Assembly: GCA_035048815.1 (NCBI GenBank)
Contig: JAUCBN010000007.1
Location: 2,487,501 to 2,551,500 of the forward strand
Length of the DNA: 64,000 nucleotides
Direction: 5' to 3'
Origin: Abelmoschus esculentus
Lineage: Eukaryota > Streptophyta > Magnoliopsida > Malvales > Malvaceae
How positions within the stretch are numbered: the first letter of the stretch is position 1; each line of letters opens with the position of its first letter. Under the pieces are notes generated by a model that was given only the letters and a program-made list of their open reading frames with translations, was not told where the DNA came from and did no database searches. The translations under genes and the position numbers were made by a program. Of this stretch, positions 50,737-63,315 are shown piece by piece.

Positions 50737-51439
50737 TTCTCGCCGGAGTTTATGATTGAAACGGCTTGTTCTTTTGGGAAAGGCTTGTTTTTTTATTTAT
50801 TTAATTCTTCAGATAAATAATGAAATATATTCATTGGCAGTCGAAAAGATTGGGCTTATCCACTGATTCATTAAGGGCAGATGGTGGCCCAAAAATAAAA
50901 AATAAATATTAATCATTACGATTTAATTTACTCTTGAATTTTTTGAATTTTAAAATTTAATTTGATAATTGAAAAACTAAAATTAACTTATAATATTATT
51001 AATCTACTTACTCAACGATGAACGTTTTATCAATTGGATTTTAATTTTTAAATTAGAAGGTAAGATTGAGTGTTAGGATGTATTTTTTTTAGTTTTGTAC
51101 GATAGATCGTTAGATAAATATAAATTGATAAATAAAATTAAAAAATTGAAAATAAATAATTTTAAAAGAAAAAAAAAACAAGTGATAATATCAAAACTAA
51201 ATTTATAATTATCCAATATTTGAAAATCAAGTTAATTTTTTTAAAATATTGTGTATAATATAGTTTTAATGTAATATAATATAGTATTTATATATATTTT
51301 TTAACTTTTTTAATAAAGTATATATTTTTATAAAGAATTTATATGTATTTTTTATGATAAATATCATTTATTTTTTATTAAAATCACTCGTTAAATTTGA
51401 TTTAATATTTATATAAAATATTTTTGGATCTTCTCTATT

Positions 51440-51900
51440 AAGACTATAAATGAGACGAGACAGATTACACGTTATTCGAGCCTGACTCGGATAAAACTCG
51501 ATTAATATTTGATTTGATTAGACTTAGCTTGAGCACAAATCAGTTTGAATTTTTTACGAGTCGAGTTGAGCTACATGATATTCGATTCGAAAAACTTACG
51601 AGCTACTCAAAAATATAAATTATTATTTTTTATTTTTATAGTTTAAAATGTACATTTCTAAACTTAAAATCCTAAAATCTAGGTCGTTAACATAAGCTTT
51701 AAACTCTAAACTAACACATTAAACTTTAAAATTAACAAGTTTTAGTTTATACAATTTGTGTATCAATGTCTTTTCACCATTAGACTTTAAATAAGACGTG
51801 ACATATAAGAATTATTACAGTCTAATACAATAAAAAATCAACTAACATTTAACTTAATTAAACTCAAATAAAATTAAAATTCAACTCAAAAAATCATAAC
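51440..51900. repeat. Dispersed repeat, copy 2
   Basis: Same block order as 28490-28890: TAAACTAACACATTAAACTT, AAAATTAACAAG, ACAATTTGTGTATC, TTAGACTTTAAATAAGACGT. It also has the CTCGAT/GAGTCGAGTTGAGC words. Copies differ by many substitutions, so the insertions are old. Confidence 0.6.
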
Positions 51901-52427
51901 GTAGATGAACACATTCATTCATTCCGTTGTGGATATCAAAGATCAACTTGTGATTCAAAATCAAAGCCTGAAGAAAGGCAAAAGAACACAAGTCCCGAGG
52001 AAATCATCTCCAGAAACAAATACAAAATTTGTTGACACAGAGGAAAACAACGTAGACAGAACCCTTTGATGAGGATGTTTCTTTGGAAATAACTGTTGTC
52101 GGATTCCCCCCCATTGGGTTAGATCGAATTCTATCGTGGATTTTGTGGATAATTTTTTAGCAAAGATTTATAGTATATATAAAATTTTAAATGTATTTAA
52201 ATAATAATAAATTATTTATCACTTAAATTAATATGTTAATTAATACATTAAAATTTTGATGCATGATTATGTTATTTTATTGATCGGATTTCCCCCATTT
52301 AATTATTATTTTATATGTTCTTTCTATATTTAATCATACCATATATTGATTTATGGAGATTTAATATTATAATTTAGATATTTTATTTTTCAAAAATTAA
52401 CTCACAAAAAATTCCAATTTACCTGTT

Positions 52428-52492
52428 GGACAGAACTGGTACGATCAAGTTTGAAAGATGATCTCATACCTACATGTGTTCCAGTTCTGTCT
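52428..52492. other. Short hairpin, possible small-RNA precursor
   Basis: GGACAGAACTGGTAC at 52428-52442 pairs with GT-CCAGTTCTGTCTT at about 52479-52493: eleven perfect base pairs (GACAGAACTGG/CCAGTTCTGTC) extendable by mismatched pairs, with a loop of about 40 bases. No known miRNA sequence was recognised. Confidence 0.3.
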
Positions 52493-54735
52493 TCAATTAT
52501 TATTATTATTTGCAATTATTTGATTTCATCATGTTTTATAACAGTTATTTGTTTTTTACGCTTTTTTTTTGTTTTGAAAATTTTATTATATGAATTTTTG
52601 TATCATATTATTTATGATCATAATCAATGAAAATATCGTTTTATTTTTATCACATACTTTTTATAAATAAATCTTCATTTCTATTGTATTGATTATAAAA
52701 TTAGTGATTACTTAAAAATTAATTATGAGTTAATTAACGGTTTGAAAAAGAAATAAGTAATATCGTTGAATTTTAATGTTAGAAATATTGTTTCTCACTT
52801 ATTGTTACATGTCATAATGAAACAATTAATTTTTTTTAAATACATGTTATATTTATTTAATGAATAGTTAAAATATTGATTTTGATATAATAATTATATA
52901 AAATAAATTTAATTATAAATTATAAAAAATTAAAGTTTAAATTACTTAAAAATATGTTTAAAACTCATTTTAAGTGATTTTTTACTTGTATCAACCTTTA
53001 CAAAGCTCTTAAGCATAAAAAAATATATGGTTCGTATCTACACAACAACTTATATTAATATGACTTATCCAATAATGACGCATCAAAGGATATCAAATTA
53101 AAAAAAACGGTTATTATCGGTACCAACCAATAGTATCGATATCTAGTTACGAATCTCGAAACTCGTCATTGTAAAATGATACCCTGAGTACTCATACTCA
53201 ATTGCTCGTTTTGATATTTCCTATCTCATTTATAATGACTTTTTTTAAATAAAACAAGTATCGATATGATAATATGCGTACTAACGCTCGATATATTAAA
53301 AATATATTTATGACTGAAAATTAAGCTCCCAACAACTCTTAACAATCCTAATAACAATAATGATCGTTAACTTTTTTTAAAAATTTTAAATAAACTTTCA
53401 AACAGTTACAGAACAATAAAAAAACTCAAACTAATATTCATGTATAAAGAAAATATTTTATATTTAAAAATTTATTTAAAAAATACTTGTGAGCTTCATT
53501 ATTAAAATTATTTAAGCATTTAGATTTTAGATGCTAATTATTGTTGTCTTTTCAAATAAACATGTCTATTTGTCTTAATATAAAATGAAGTTGGCTGATT
53601 TTGACATTGGTTTTAGGACAAATGGTCTGGTTTTAACACTACCTAAGCCAACTAACTTTAGGGATTATTAATTAATTAAAAATAAATTATTTAATCCATT
53701 ATTTTCTCGCGGTTGTTAGCCTCTTTGGATTCTCTGGTTTGTCTCCCTTTTAGCTTCTCAGCACATATAAAAATATGTTACAGAGCACAACACCTCAATT
53801 TTCTCTAATATTCCTCTTCTGACACGAATTATCTAACCTCGTCGGTTAAAATAACGATTATTATTTTTAAAGGTCACAAATTCGAACACCAATAATACCG
53901 ATACAGTGATTGAACGATCAATATTTAAAATATATTCTAAAACATATATACTATAACCACCGTAGTCGAATAATATTCCTCCTTCGACTCCTCATATAAT
54001 GCTTGGGGCTTATAAATGTTTCTTTCCATTGGAATCATTAAAATTTATATACTCCCTGTAGCAGCTACCTGGCCATTCAATTGCACAGTAAAAATATTAG
54101 TATTTACCAGAAACCTCAATGGAATACATAACCTTGGGAATAAAATAAATTAAAACAACATAATTTCTACGATATTTAATTTATTATTAATAATAATTGT
54201 TGGAATATTATTGTTGAACTTCATTTTGAGATAGAAAGAACATTGAAACCAGAGTATCCCACAATTGCATATGCTTAGAATTGGGACTTAAATTATTACA
54301 ATAATCATCCACACATGGACCCGACATGTAGCAGCTAACTTGTCTGAAATACTATCTCCATAAACACAGCAAACCTCGTGATTTTGTGTGCCAAAAAATA
54401 AGAGAACTTCCCCATCTAATGGACCACACAGGAACACAACCTCAAGAACAATTGTTTCTTGTTGTTCTTAACCCAACTTTGTCTTCCCCAAGAAAACACC
54501 ATAGTCATCCATGGAGGAACACAGTTCACTAGAAAAATATTACTATTACAACATTTTCTTTGCATGCTTAGCTACAAAACAGCCAAAATTACAGTGTCTC
54601 GAGACATCGACATCCCCATGCAACAAGAGTCCAAAAACAAAAACAACACCCGCTTTTCTTCATTATATTTTTTTGATAATTAACAAACTATTGTACTAGG
54701 AAAATGAAAGGGGGAAAAGGGTAAAGAGAGGAGTA

Positions 54736-55329
54736 TCATCGGCGGTGATTTTCTGGTGTATCGGATTCTGACGACGACGATGGTGATGACAGTAAGCAAA
54801 CAACTATGTCCGCGAAAGCAGTAACGATGAACTTGTGGGTGTTTTCCGGGTTTAAAGTAAGGTAACAATGGAGTAGTTCATGCAAGAACTCCCAGTTCTT
54901 GTTCACATCGGTTAAGTTCCTTGCTTCGATCATTTCCTGCATCGAAAACCGGAAATCTTTGTACGGGTCCGGCGAGTATTTCTTCACCGGAACACCTCCA
55001 TCCACCGCAGCCGCTCTTTTGGTCTCGGGTTCGGGCCTTGTATCGGGTGACTCGATAATGGAGTTTGACCGGCCCGGCGAAGAGAAGAAGAAACGCTGGG
55101 AAGCGAATACGGTGGAGAAATCTGGAGTGGAGTCGGGGTCGGATTCGGAGTAGTCAGTGGTGGTGGTGGTGCGAGTGGAGAGTGTCAAAAGGGACTTGTC
55201 TGAGGTTGAAGCCGATGAAGAAGAGAGTTCACAGAGTGGGTTGAAGTTTTTAAAGGCATCCTTTGATTCATCCATTGGTTTAAGGTTATTGAAGCATAGA
55301 GGGAAGAATTTTGAGAACATATTCGCCAT
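54736..55329 (-). CDS. OVATE family transcription repressor (OFP11/12-like)
   Basis: Single exon, 197 aa, starting MANMFSKFFPLCFNNLKPMD. The first half is Ser/Thr-rich and disordered. The C-terminal OVATE domain (about residues 118-178) reads PDPYKDFRFSMQEMIEARNL, then NWEFLHELLHCYLTLNPENT and HKFIVTAFADIVVCLLSS, the typical 60-70-residue plant-only fold that binds TALE homeodomain and TRM proteins and represses growth genes. A Ser-rich tail follows. It is small and intronless, as expected for an OFP. Position next to SecE1 favours the OFP11 orthologue (from memory At4g14860); OFP12 and OFP16 are close relatives. Confidence 0.93.
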   Translation of the reverse strand: MANMFSKFFPLCFNNLKPMDESKDAFKNFNPLCELSSSSASTSDKSLLTLSTRTTTTTDYSESDPDSTPDFSTVFASQRFFFSSPGRSNSIIESPDTRPEPETKRAAAVDGGVPVKKYSPDPYKDFRFSMQEMIEARNLTDVNKNWEFLHELLHCYLTLNPENTHKFIVTAFADIVVCLLSSPSSSSESDTPENHRR

Positions 55330-55399
55330 TTTTCGTAATCTGAGAAAGTTTGATGTCGTTGAAGATGTTTGAAAAAGAAAACCAGAAAGTGAAAGAGAA

Positions 55400-57774
55400 A
55401 CTGGTGGCAGTGGGGGGGTTTAATGGGTGAAAATAAGAACCCGGTCTGGGATAAGAGAGCGCAACAAAGATTTTCTTTTTGGTGTTACGATTGTAAGCTG
55501 CAGTTACTTTTTGTGTGATTTTTTTTTTATAATCAATTAATTAATTTAAATTTAAATTTTAATAAATATTTTATTAAAAATATATATTTAAAACATTTTA
55601 TTTGTAAAATATATATTTATTATTAAAAGATTAAAATTATATGAATATATATTATTTTATAATTATTTTTAAATTATCTAAAATGTTAATCTAAATTAAA
55701 TGTTATATAAATTTATTATATTATAATTCTTTTAATCTATCTTATTCACAATATAAATGGCGTTTAATGTCTTATGTAATTAAATAAACTTGATGATTAT
55801 TGAGCGAAAAAGGAATGATTTGCTTTGGAAATGTTTTAAGAATATCATCTGCCAATCATAAATTTGTTTGTACATGAGGAAAAATTATATTTTAGATATT
55901 TTATACATGAGGAGAAATTAATGATAAAATCATTAATTTATTTGAATGATAATTTTAAATATATATCTTCTAAAATTTAATATAAAAATAAAAGTAAAGA
56001 CCGTCTAATATCAATTGAAATATACAATGAGAAGAATTAATAATATATTTGAAAAAAATTATAATATAATTTTGTGTATACAAATAAAATTAGTTTAGAT
56101 TTTATTCTAATTTATCTAAATCAATCTGCGTTATATACCTAACTTAGCTGAAATTTTATGTATACATAAATTTTTAAACTTAAAAATTCTTTAAACTGGT
56201 TAATTTTTTAACTATTTTTTAATAAAATGTTTAATGAACCATTTCAATTCATAAATTATTAAATTATTTTTGTAGTGACTTGTATTTAAACAAACTCCAT
56301 AAATTATTAAATTATTTTAAAATATTCATACAATGCATTAATTTATCACAAAGTGGTGTAGAGTATAACCCGTCCTTTTTACGTGCTTTTTGTGATAAAG
56401 AGTCAATTTCATTGGACCCCCAAAGATTGAAGCTTTCTAGACTGCTGTCTGCTAACAAATGTTAAAGCACTTTAGAGACTTGGGTACCTTAGAAACTAAC
56501 AACCAGTCAAGGAAAAAAATGGGTTCATCTAAATGATTTGGTTCTTGATAATTAATTTTAATTCGATTAAAATTATTATTAATATATTAAATAAAAAGAT
56601 ATACGATCTGATATATTTAAATTTTATTATCAATGAAGAACCTTTTAGGTTTAATACACTTTTTTTCTCCCTAAGCTATACTTATTTTTATAACTCGTCT
56701 TTTAAAATTTTCTGGCTAATTTTGTCCCCTAAATTTCATAAAATTAGATCAAAACCATTCTTATTTAAGGGGTAATTTAAAAAAATTATATAGTTTAAAA
56801 GATAATTTGATAATAATATAAAGTTTAAGAGATAAAACATGTCAAAAAATAATAATAAAATTGATAATAAAATTATCTATGTTTGAATTATCAGATATTT
56901 TAAATATTTTTATAATTGTATTTAAATAGAATTTTTGTATAATATTTTAAATATTTATCTATGTTTGAATTATCAGATTTTATGAAAACTAAAATATGAT
57001 TTGGGCTAAACTTATTTGAAAATTTATGATAGCAAATTAGTTTTGAGTCTTAAATATGATATCTAAGTTGAAGGTATTATAATTTATAAAACTATTTAAT
57101 TATTTAAATAATATCAATTAAGTTATTTTCCGTTAAAACATAAAAAATAATATAACAGTTAATTATAGTTAAATAGGAATAAAATGTATAAAATATAATT
57201 TTTTATTAACTATTATTTCACTTTATCTGTTAAATTAACTACATATAACTTAATTATATTATTTAAAAATTTAAGTGACTTAATTCATAAAATTAATAAA
57301 TTAATGACTAGATTAAAACTTCAGCCTTAATTAAGTGGCATTTTTATACTTTACTCATGATAAGATCATCACTTGAGCTATGTTCCATTGAAAAGAACAT
57401 ATCATCCCAAAAATAGCCTTCTACCACAGTATTACACCAAACGTTCTCTATGGGTATAAAAGTCATTTAAATCTCTTATCCCTGTTAGATTTTTCTTCCC
57501 TTTAATGGATCCGCGACCAGCAGTCTAGCTGTTGTTTTGGGGGTTTCCGATAGGTATTGTAATAACCAAAGCTTTTTCCAGGTATCCTACATTTCTCAGC
57601 TTGTAAAAGATCCGGTTCCTTAATTTGTTTTGCTTAGTCTTTGTTTCGGTTTCTCAACATTTCTCACTCTTAAAAGATCAAACTTTTGACTTCCCAGTGA
57701 CAAGTTCAAAGATCAAAGCTTTAATCTTTTGGGGTGCTTTGTTTTTTCAGGTCAAAACTGGGATTTTAGTTCTA
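55400..57774. other. Intergenic between the OVATE gene and the unknown-function gene
   Basis: Divergent promoter region, AT-rich. 56655-56840 shows inverted CCCTAA/TTTAAG-type blocks of a small foldback repeat. 57480-57774 is probably the 5' leader of the next gene, with intron acceptors TTTCCAG near 57580 and TTTTTTCAG at 57742-57750. No other gene seen. Confidence 0.5.
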
Positions 57775-60700
57775 ATGATGTCAATTCCATCACCTTCTCA
57801 TACTGATAACCATACTGACATGGGTAGTCCACATATAGATATCCACCAAGATCTATTTCCAGAGTAAGTTTGTTAGATTTGTTTCTTCATTTTCATGGTT
57901 TTTATTTGCTTAATTTATTACATGTTTGCTGTTGGAGTGAGTTTGGTGTTATAATCATGAGAATTTAATGTTTTTTTAGGGGAAAGTAAAACTTTGTAGG
58001 AAGTAGAAATTCTTATATAGAAATTTAGCAAATTTATGTTTAAAATAGTTTGCATGAAACGAATTGAAGGTTAGTTACCCGAAATTGAAGAATTTTCAAT
58101 TTAGGGATGTCAAATGTCTTTAATCTGGAGAATGTTCTGGAAATCCCTAGTTTATCAGTTTGTGTTGATTCTATGACTTTGATGTAGAAGGGCTGCATAT
58201 GAATCTAACCCTATTTTTAACAATGTAAAAACTAGTAGAAATTTGATGGTATTATAGCTACCCGCGAAATCTTATATTTCCAAACCTTGGGATAAATCAT
58301 CATTCATGTGCCAAAATGGTAAACTATTGAACAATGTTCTTCGTTGTTCTGGTTTATTCATCAATTAGCGAGCGTAGCTGCATAGCAGCCTGTGTTGCTC
58401 AGATTTTTTATTTTTCTTTGAGTACCCTATATATTCGGTAGATATGGAATATGACCCTCCAAATACATGGAAACTGAACATGCGGTTGTCAGATGCATAC
58501 GTATATCTGACAGTCACACACAAGTCTGAGTAACATTAGTTTTGGCATTGTTCATATGACTTTCTTAAGTTAAATGGCTTAATTATGTTTTCTTAAATGC
58601 AATTTTATCCCAATTGCAGTTACTATGGCGGAGCAGCTTCTGTACCATCTGCACCAAAAGATGGATTTCCAGGAAATGATATCGATAGTGGAAGTAACAA
58701 AGACAAATTTCCAGAAAATGGTATTGATAATGGAAGTAACAAGGACGAATTTCCGGGAAATGGTATCGATAATGGAAGTAGTGATTGTCCTCCTCCTGTA
58801 ATTGAAGAGAACAATTTCCCTGCACCAGTTCCACTTGATAGTTTCCCTGCAGCAGAACCAGTTCCACCCGGAAGTAGCGGGCAAGGTTTACCTTATGCTC
58901 CTATGCATTGGCCGAATGCTGGTGATATTTGGAGGTGGAGAGTGGGGAGGAGAGTCAACGTTACTGGCTTCTTCAACGACAGATTTCTCTGTGTTCCAGA
59001 TAGTCTAAAAAAGCCAAATGTTCCAAAAGTCTTTGCAAGCAAGCCAATGCTTGAACGTTTTATCCGATCAAATTTCCCGGATGCTGATATTGACGCTTTC
59101 TTTGCTTCATTTGTTTGGAAGATCCCTGCCATTGTGGAACCTTCTACTAAAGGTTTGCTGAAAAACATATAGGTGTTATGTTTGTTGCTGCCTCTTTTTT
59201 CATCTTGTGAGGAAATTTGGTTCTGACTTCTTTTTTCATTTGAAGTTATAATGCATATATATACATGCATACATACTGATGAAATGTTAGAATGCATATT
59301 GACTATTTATGATTAGGTGTTCAATTAGACTGGGTGACCTCCTTGCCCCTTGGGCTGGCATAGCCCAAGTCGATGGGATTTAACCATTGGGATGAAACGA
59401 GTCGAATATTTAAATTTCATCTTTTAACAATCTTCAGTGTGAACTTACTTTCCGACAAGCAATTTTCACCCTCAATTTGGTTTATATGCTGGAATTAATT
59501 AAACTTTCAGTGATATATTATCGGATGCTCGCACTTTTTGAGCACAAACTTGGAGGTAAGAGAGGTCATATTTTGTTGCTTGTGTATTGAATAACTGTCC
59601 CATACAATTTATTTTCATTCTGTTCAAGAAAGAAAATTTATTTTTTATTGCTTTTGAAATTGTTGCTAAACATTGTCGATGTATTTAGTATGGTATTTTA
59701 GTTGCCGTATTGATATTAGCATATTAATTTAGCCCTCTGTTTCTTCATCTCTTTAATTTTCTTGAAGTGTCCATATCTAACTAATCGAGACATGCGTGGA
59801 AAACTTAAAAAAAGTGAATGCACTCTTGTTGGACACATATCCGTATCTGGCATTCACACCCAGGTTCGAGTTACATAGATTTAGCCATCCTCATCAAATA
59901 TGTTAGTTAAATGTTGTTGATTGCAGGCCTCACTGGCCTACAAATTAAGAATTAATCCATTTCATACTGCTACTGCTGGTTGACCTACAGGTTCCTTTTT
60001 CTCATATTATGTCTTCTTTTATGAGCCGAACATTATGTCTAGAATTCCTGGTAATGAAAGTCACCTGGGAATTTCAAAAGAGGCCGGCTTTTTATTGGCT
60101 GCTATAATGGTGTAATAGCTCTAGAAAAGCACTTCCTGAATTCTGAGAAGAGTGCCTAGCTTTGTGCTGGTTAGCCTGTCAATGTATGTTCCTGCTCGGA
60201 CTAGTAATGTTTTCATCGTTTTCTGCTTGAGGAAGTGAACCTATACTCCTTGTAGACCGGCTTTTCCCTACTGAGCTTTCTGTCATTTAAGGCATAATGA
60301 AAGGCTTAGTGTGGTGGTGCATGTAGGAAGGTTCTCTCCAAACCACATAAATCTGGTGCTCTTGTGTGCTGCTTTGTTTTTTTTTTTTTCCCTTACGAAG
60401 TTACGAGTTCTTTTATGTTTAATCTTGTTTGTTAGATTAAGGTTTTGTTTCCCGACAAAGTTGAATAATGTAATATAGGCTTGTAGACATAATGTACTTC
60501 AAATCAATTAGGATAGATTTTACAGTCCTAGTCCAAATCAAATTAAGATAAGGGTTTATCTGTACTTTTTTAATTACACGGATTACCCTAATTCCTGCCA
60601 TTTTTTTAATTATTTGTTTTGCCCTATAAAAGGGTGGCTGGCATCTTCAATTTGCATCTTGTGTAACACTTTTATAGCGAAAGGCATGGTCCAGTGGTGG

Positions 60701-62206
60701 ATGTAAGAGATATTTCTGTCTGAACCATGTAAATCCGGTGTCCTTGTGCATTGTTTTGTTCTTTATTTTTCATCACGGTCTCTTCTGCATTTAATGATTC
60801 AGTCACTTTTTCCAAAAGAATCGATAGACATTTCATCGTGCCAAGTTGATTCATTGCCCTTGGTTCTTGTTTCATCTAGGAATAAAGAAATTGTTGACAT
60901 AGTAGTCCATGTTATACTCATTCTAATGTCTCCTGTTCTTTGCCTAATATCATAATTCTTCACTTACTTCAAAGTTGCACCATGTTCATTTCCTCTTGTT
61001 TGCTTGATTAAATTTCTTCCTTTTTGTGATGAATGGCAGCTCCCACCCCTTCAGCGCCAACAGAAGCAGCACTGGCAGAGGGAATGGCAGATGACAAAAA
61101 AGAAATCGACAAAATAACTCCTCGTAGAACCAATAGGAAGAGAGCTCCTCCTCCTCCTCCTTTCATCACTCCGGCACCCAGTGAAACTCAAAAAAAGCAG
61201 AAGACACCTAAAGGATCAGACAAATCTAAAGGATCAACCAAACCTCAAGGATCAGCTAAACCTCAGGGATCAGCCAAATCTCAAGGATCAGCCAAACCCA
61301 AGCGACAAACTCGCCAGAACCTTAAAGATTCCTCCCCACCTCAAGTTGAAATTCAAGATACAAATGATGCTCTTGATGATATGTCTTTCTTAGACGATGA
61401 AACAGGAAGAGGTTAGAATTTGGAATATTTACATTTTCCTGAAAATGGAATTTTGCTTCATTTTGTTTGCCTTTGAAATGGTTGCAGCGGAGTTCGACAG
61501 CTACCTCAATTCTTTGGATGATATTCTTGTTCAGACTCAGCCATCATCTGAAGAACCATTGGCTCAGCAGGAAGCGATGCATAACTTCTTTGCAGCAGAA
61601 GGCGAAATGGCCGAAGCTCGAAGGAAGCTATCTTCACTTCTCGATATGGATTTCCCTTCATTGATTTGCTTCAAAGACCTCGATGAACTTGCCAGTCTAG
61701 CATCCAAACTCCGGAAGGATCCCACTCTTACTGCCGAACAACTAGTGAAGCTGAAGTTAATAGAAGAGATCCCAACATTTTGTGAGGTGTTTCTCGAGAA
61801 TCGGGAAGTAATGGAGCAGGCAGACAAATTCTTTACAGCCCTCGAGCAGAACAAGGCCAAGGTCAGTTCACTGAAACAAGAATACAGCGACATAAAACAA
61901 AACGTAACAAATCTACAGTCCGAGGTAGATTCCAACACAATGACTGTCCAAGATATCGACAACCAGATAGCACAACTCAAAGCTCGTCGTGCCGAACTCA
62001 TGAAACTAATGGATAAGAAGAAGAAAGACAAAGATGAATTGATATATAACCAGAAAGTGGTAGCAAACTCGATTCCAAAAGTTGTACATGAGGTTCAGAT
62101 TGCCAATGCCAAAAAACCAGAATGGGAGCTAAAGAAGGATAACGGAGTAAGGCGCGAGGCCGAGATACTTGCAAAATTTGCTCCTCTAAAAGGTTTTTCC
62201 CTTTGA
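57775..62206 (+). CDS. Unknown-function plant protein, coiled-coil C-terminus (DUF7081-like)
   Basis: Five exons join in frame: 57775-57863, 58620-59152, 59511-59555, 61040-61411 and 61488-62206, giving 585 aa. The 45-nt exon 3 (VIYYRMLALFEHKLG) is easy to miss. Order: a short N-terminus (MMSIPSPSHTDNHTDMGSPH); a 14-residue repeat in three copies (about 47-88); a conserved globular segment (LPYAPMHWPNAGDIWRWRVG ... GFFNDRFLCVPDSL ... FPDADIDAFFASFVWKIPAI, about 129-207); a basic low-complexity linker with KRAPPPPPFITP and a six-residue GSAKPQ repeat (about 281-310); and a long coiled coil (about 346-585). The conserved segment resembles what I recall as DUF7081, a plant-only domain; this is unverified. 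No signal peptide or membrane helix; the basic linker would suit a nuclear protein. Intron 3 (1.5 kb) holds an LTR-like remnant. A tandem paralogue starts at 63.3 kb. Confidence 0.85.
58672..58797 (+). repeat. 42-bp coding tandem repeat (3 units)
   Basis: Three consecutive 42-nt units inside exon 2 (58672-58713, 58714-58755, 58756-58797, the last diverging at its end) encode GNDIDSGSNKDKFP, ENGIDNGSNKDEFP and GNGIDNGSSD... The tandem paralogue at 63.9 kb has only one such unit. Confidence 0.85.
60430..60800 (+). mobile_element. LTR-like remnant in intron 3
   Basis: Starts TGTTAGATTAAGG near 60430. A TATA-like CCTATAAAAGGG lies at about 60624, then TGTGTAACACTTTTATAG and, near 60725, GAACCATGTAAATCCGGTGT, the type of U5 end seen in plant Copia or TRIM long terminal repeats. 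A partial second copy of that end (AACCACATAAATCTGGTGCT) lies at about 60341, upstream. No internal genes and no clear target-site duplication. Confidence 0.45.
61213..61302 (+). repeat. 18-bp coding repeat (5 units)
   Basis: Five in-frame 18-nt units encode GSDKSK, GSTKPQ, GSAKPQ, GSAKSQ and GSAKPK in the basic linker of the unknown-function protein. Confidence 0.9.
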
Positions 62207-63315
62207 ACACCATAGGTATGGGACTAATGTTTCATTTCTAGAGTAATAATCAACAGAAGTAGCCAAGGAGACTATGCTTTGCTTTGAGGATTATGGTAGC
62301 TTTAGCACTAGGGAGCTGTTCCCTTGTAATTCTGTGTGATGAAACGGAAACTCACACTCAGTGTTTGTATTTTAACTTCACTTAGAACTGGCATAAAGAT
62401 ATTATAAACCTATTATAATCTGAATGGGGCTTTTTAGAATGGATTGAGTTGATATTGTGTTAAAATAAGTTGATTATATTTAAGAAAGTAATTAAAAGTT
62501 AACCAAAGTAAATCTATATTAGACTATTAGAACATGTTTAGTCACTGCCATCGTAATTAATATCTTAGATGAAAAAATTATAATATAAATTTTATTAAAC
62601 AGGGGCTTGACTTCTTAATTGTTTTATTAAACATTGTATAGAAAAGTGATAAAAAAATCATTTTAGTAATAAAAATTATAATTTGAAGTAAAAGTAATTT
62701 AATAATGTTTAATTGAATTATTTTTTATTAAATAAAGATGTATTATACTTTTTATATTTATACAGGGAAAAGTAATATAATTTTTTTTTTAAAATTTATA
62801 ATTTAAGATTTACGATTAAATTTTAAATATAATTTAAAGAGCAGTATAATTTTAACTTTTAAAGTGAAATTAACTTTATATACTACTTTATAGAATATTA
62901 TATATATACGATTTTTGTAAAATAATTTGTACAAATTTATATATTTACTCTTTAGAGTTAAAATCTAAATTTTAATCCTAAAATTTTAAATCTTAATAAT
63001 AACCCCTTAAATCATATAAACTAAAATATTAAATTTTAAATCAAATTCTTAACCCTAAATTTAAGAGAAATATATAATATATTATTTGAATAATTTTACT
63101 AATTTATTATGATAAAAATCAAAATTTAAATTTGTAATAATTTACGTTAAAAATCGATTAACTCAACATACAAAACCTCGAAGTCCCTGCTCTGGTACAC
63201 GACATTTGGCAGCTTGTAATTCCGTATATGAAACCTCTCAAAAGATCAAAATTTTCATTCTTTTGAATTTTTGGGGTGTTCTGTTTTTGCAGATCAAACT
63301 GGGAAATCTGCTCTA
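62207..63315. other. Spacer between the tandem unknown-function genes
   Basis: 3' flank of the first gene, AT-rich spacer, then from about 63230 the 5' leader of the second copy, which resembles that of the first (CTCAAAAGATCAAA, TTTTTGGGGTGTTCTGTTTTTGCAG). Confidence 0.5.

Larger units (their letters stand above)
50760..54735. other. Intergenic; repeats and a short hairpin
   Basis: SecE1 promoter side, then about 4 kb of AT-rich DNA. 51440-51900 is a second copy of the dispersed repeat at 28490-28890. 52428-52492 can fold as a short hairpin. 53080-53300 is rich in GGTATCGATATC-like words (repeat relic). 54400-54735 is probably 3' untranslated sequence of the OVATE gene. No other gene recognised. 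Confidence 0.5.

Noticed and set aside
58579..58884. Minus-strand ORFs of 94-101 codons opposite exon 2 of the unknown-function gene
   Set aside because: Antisense echo of the 42-bp coding repeat.
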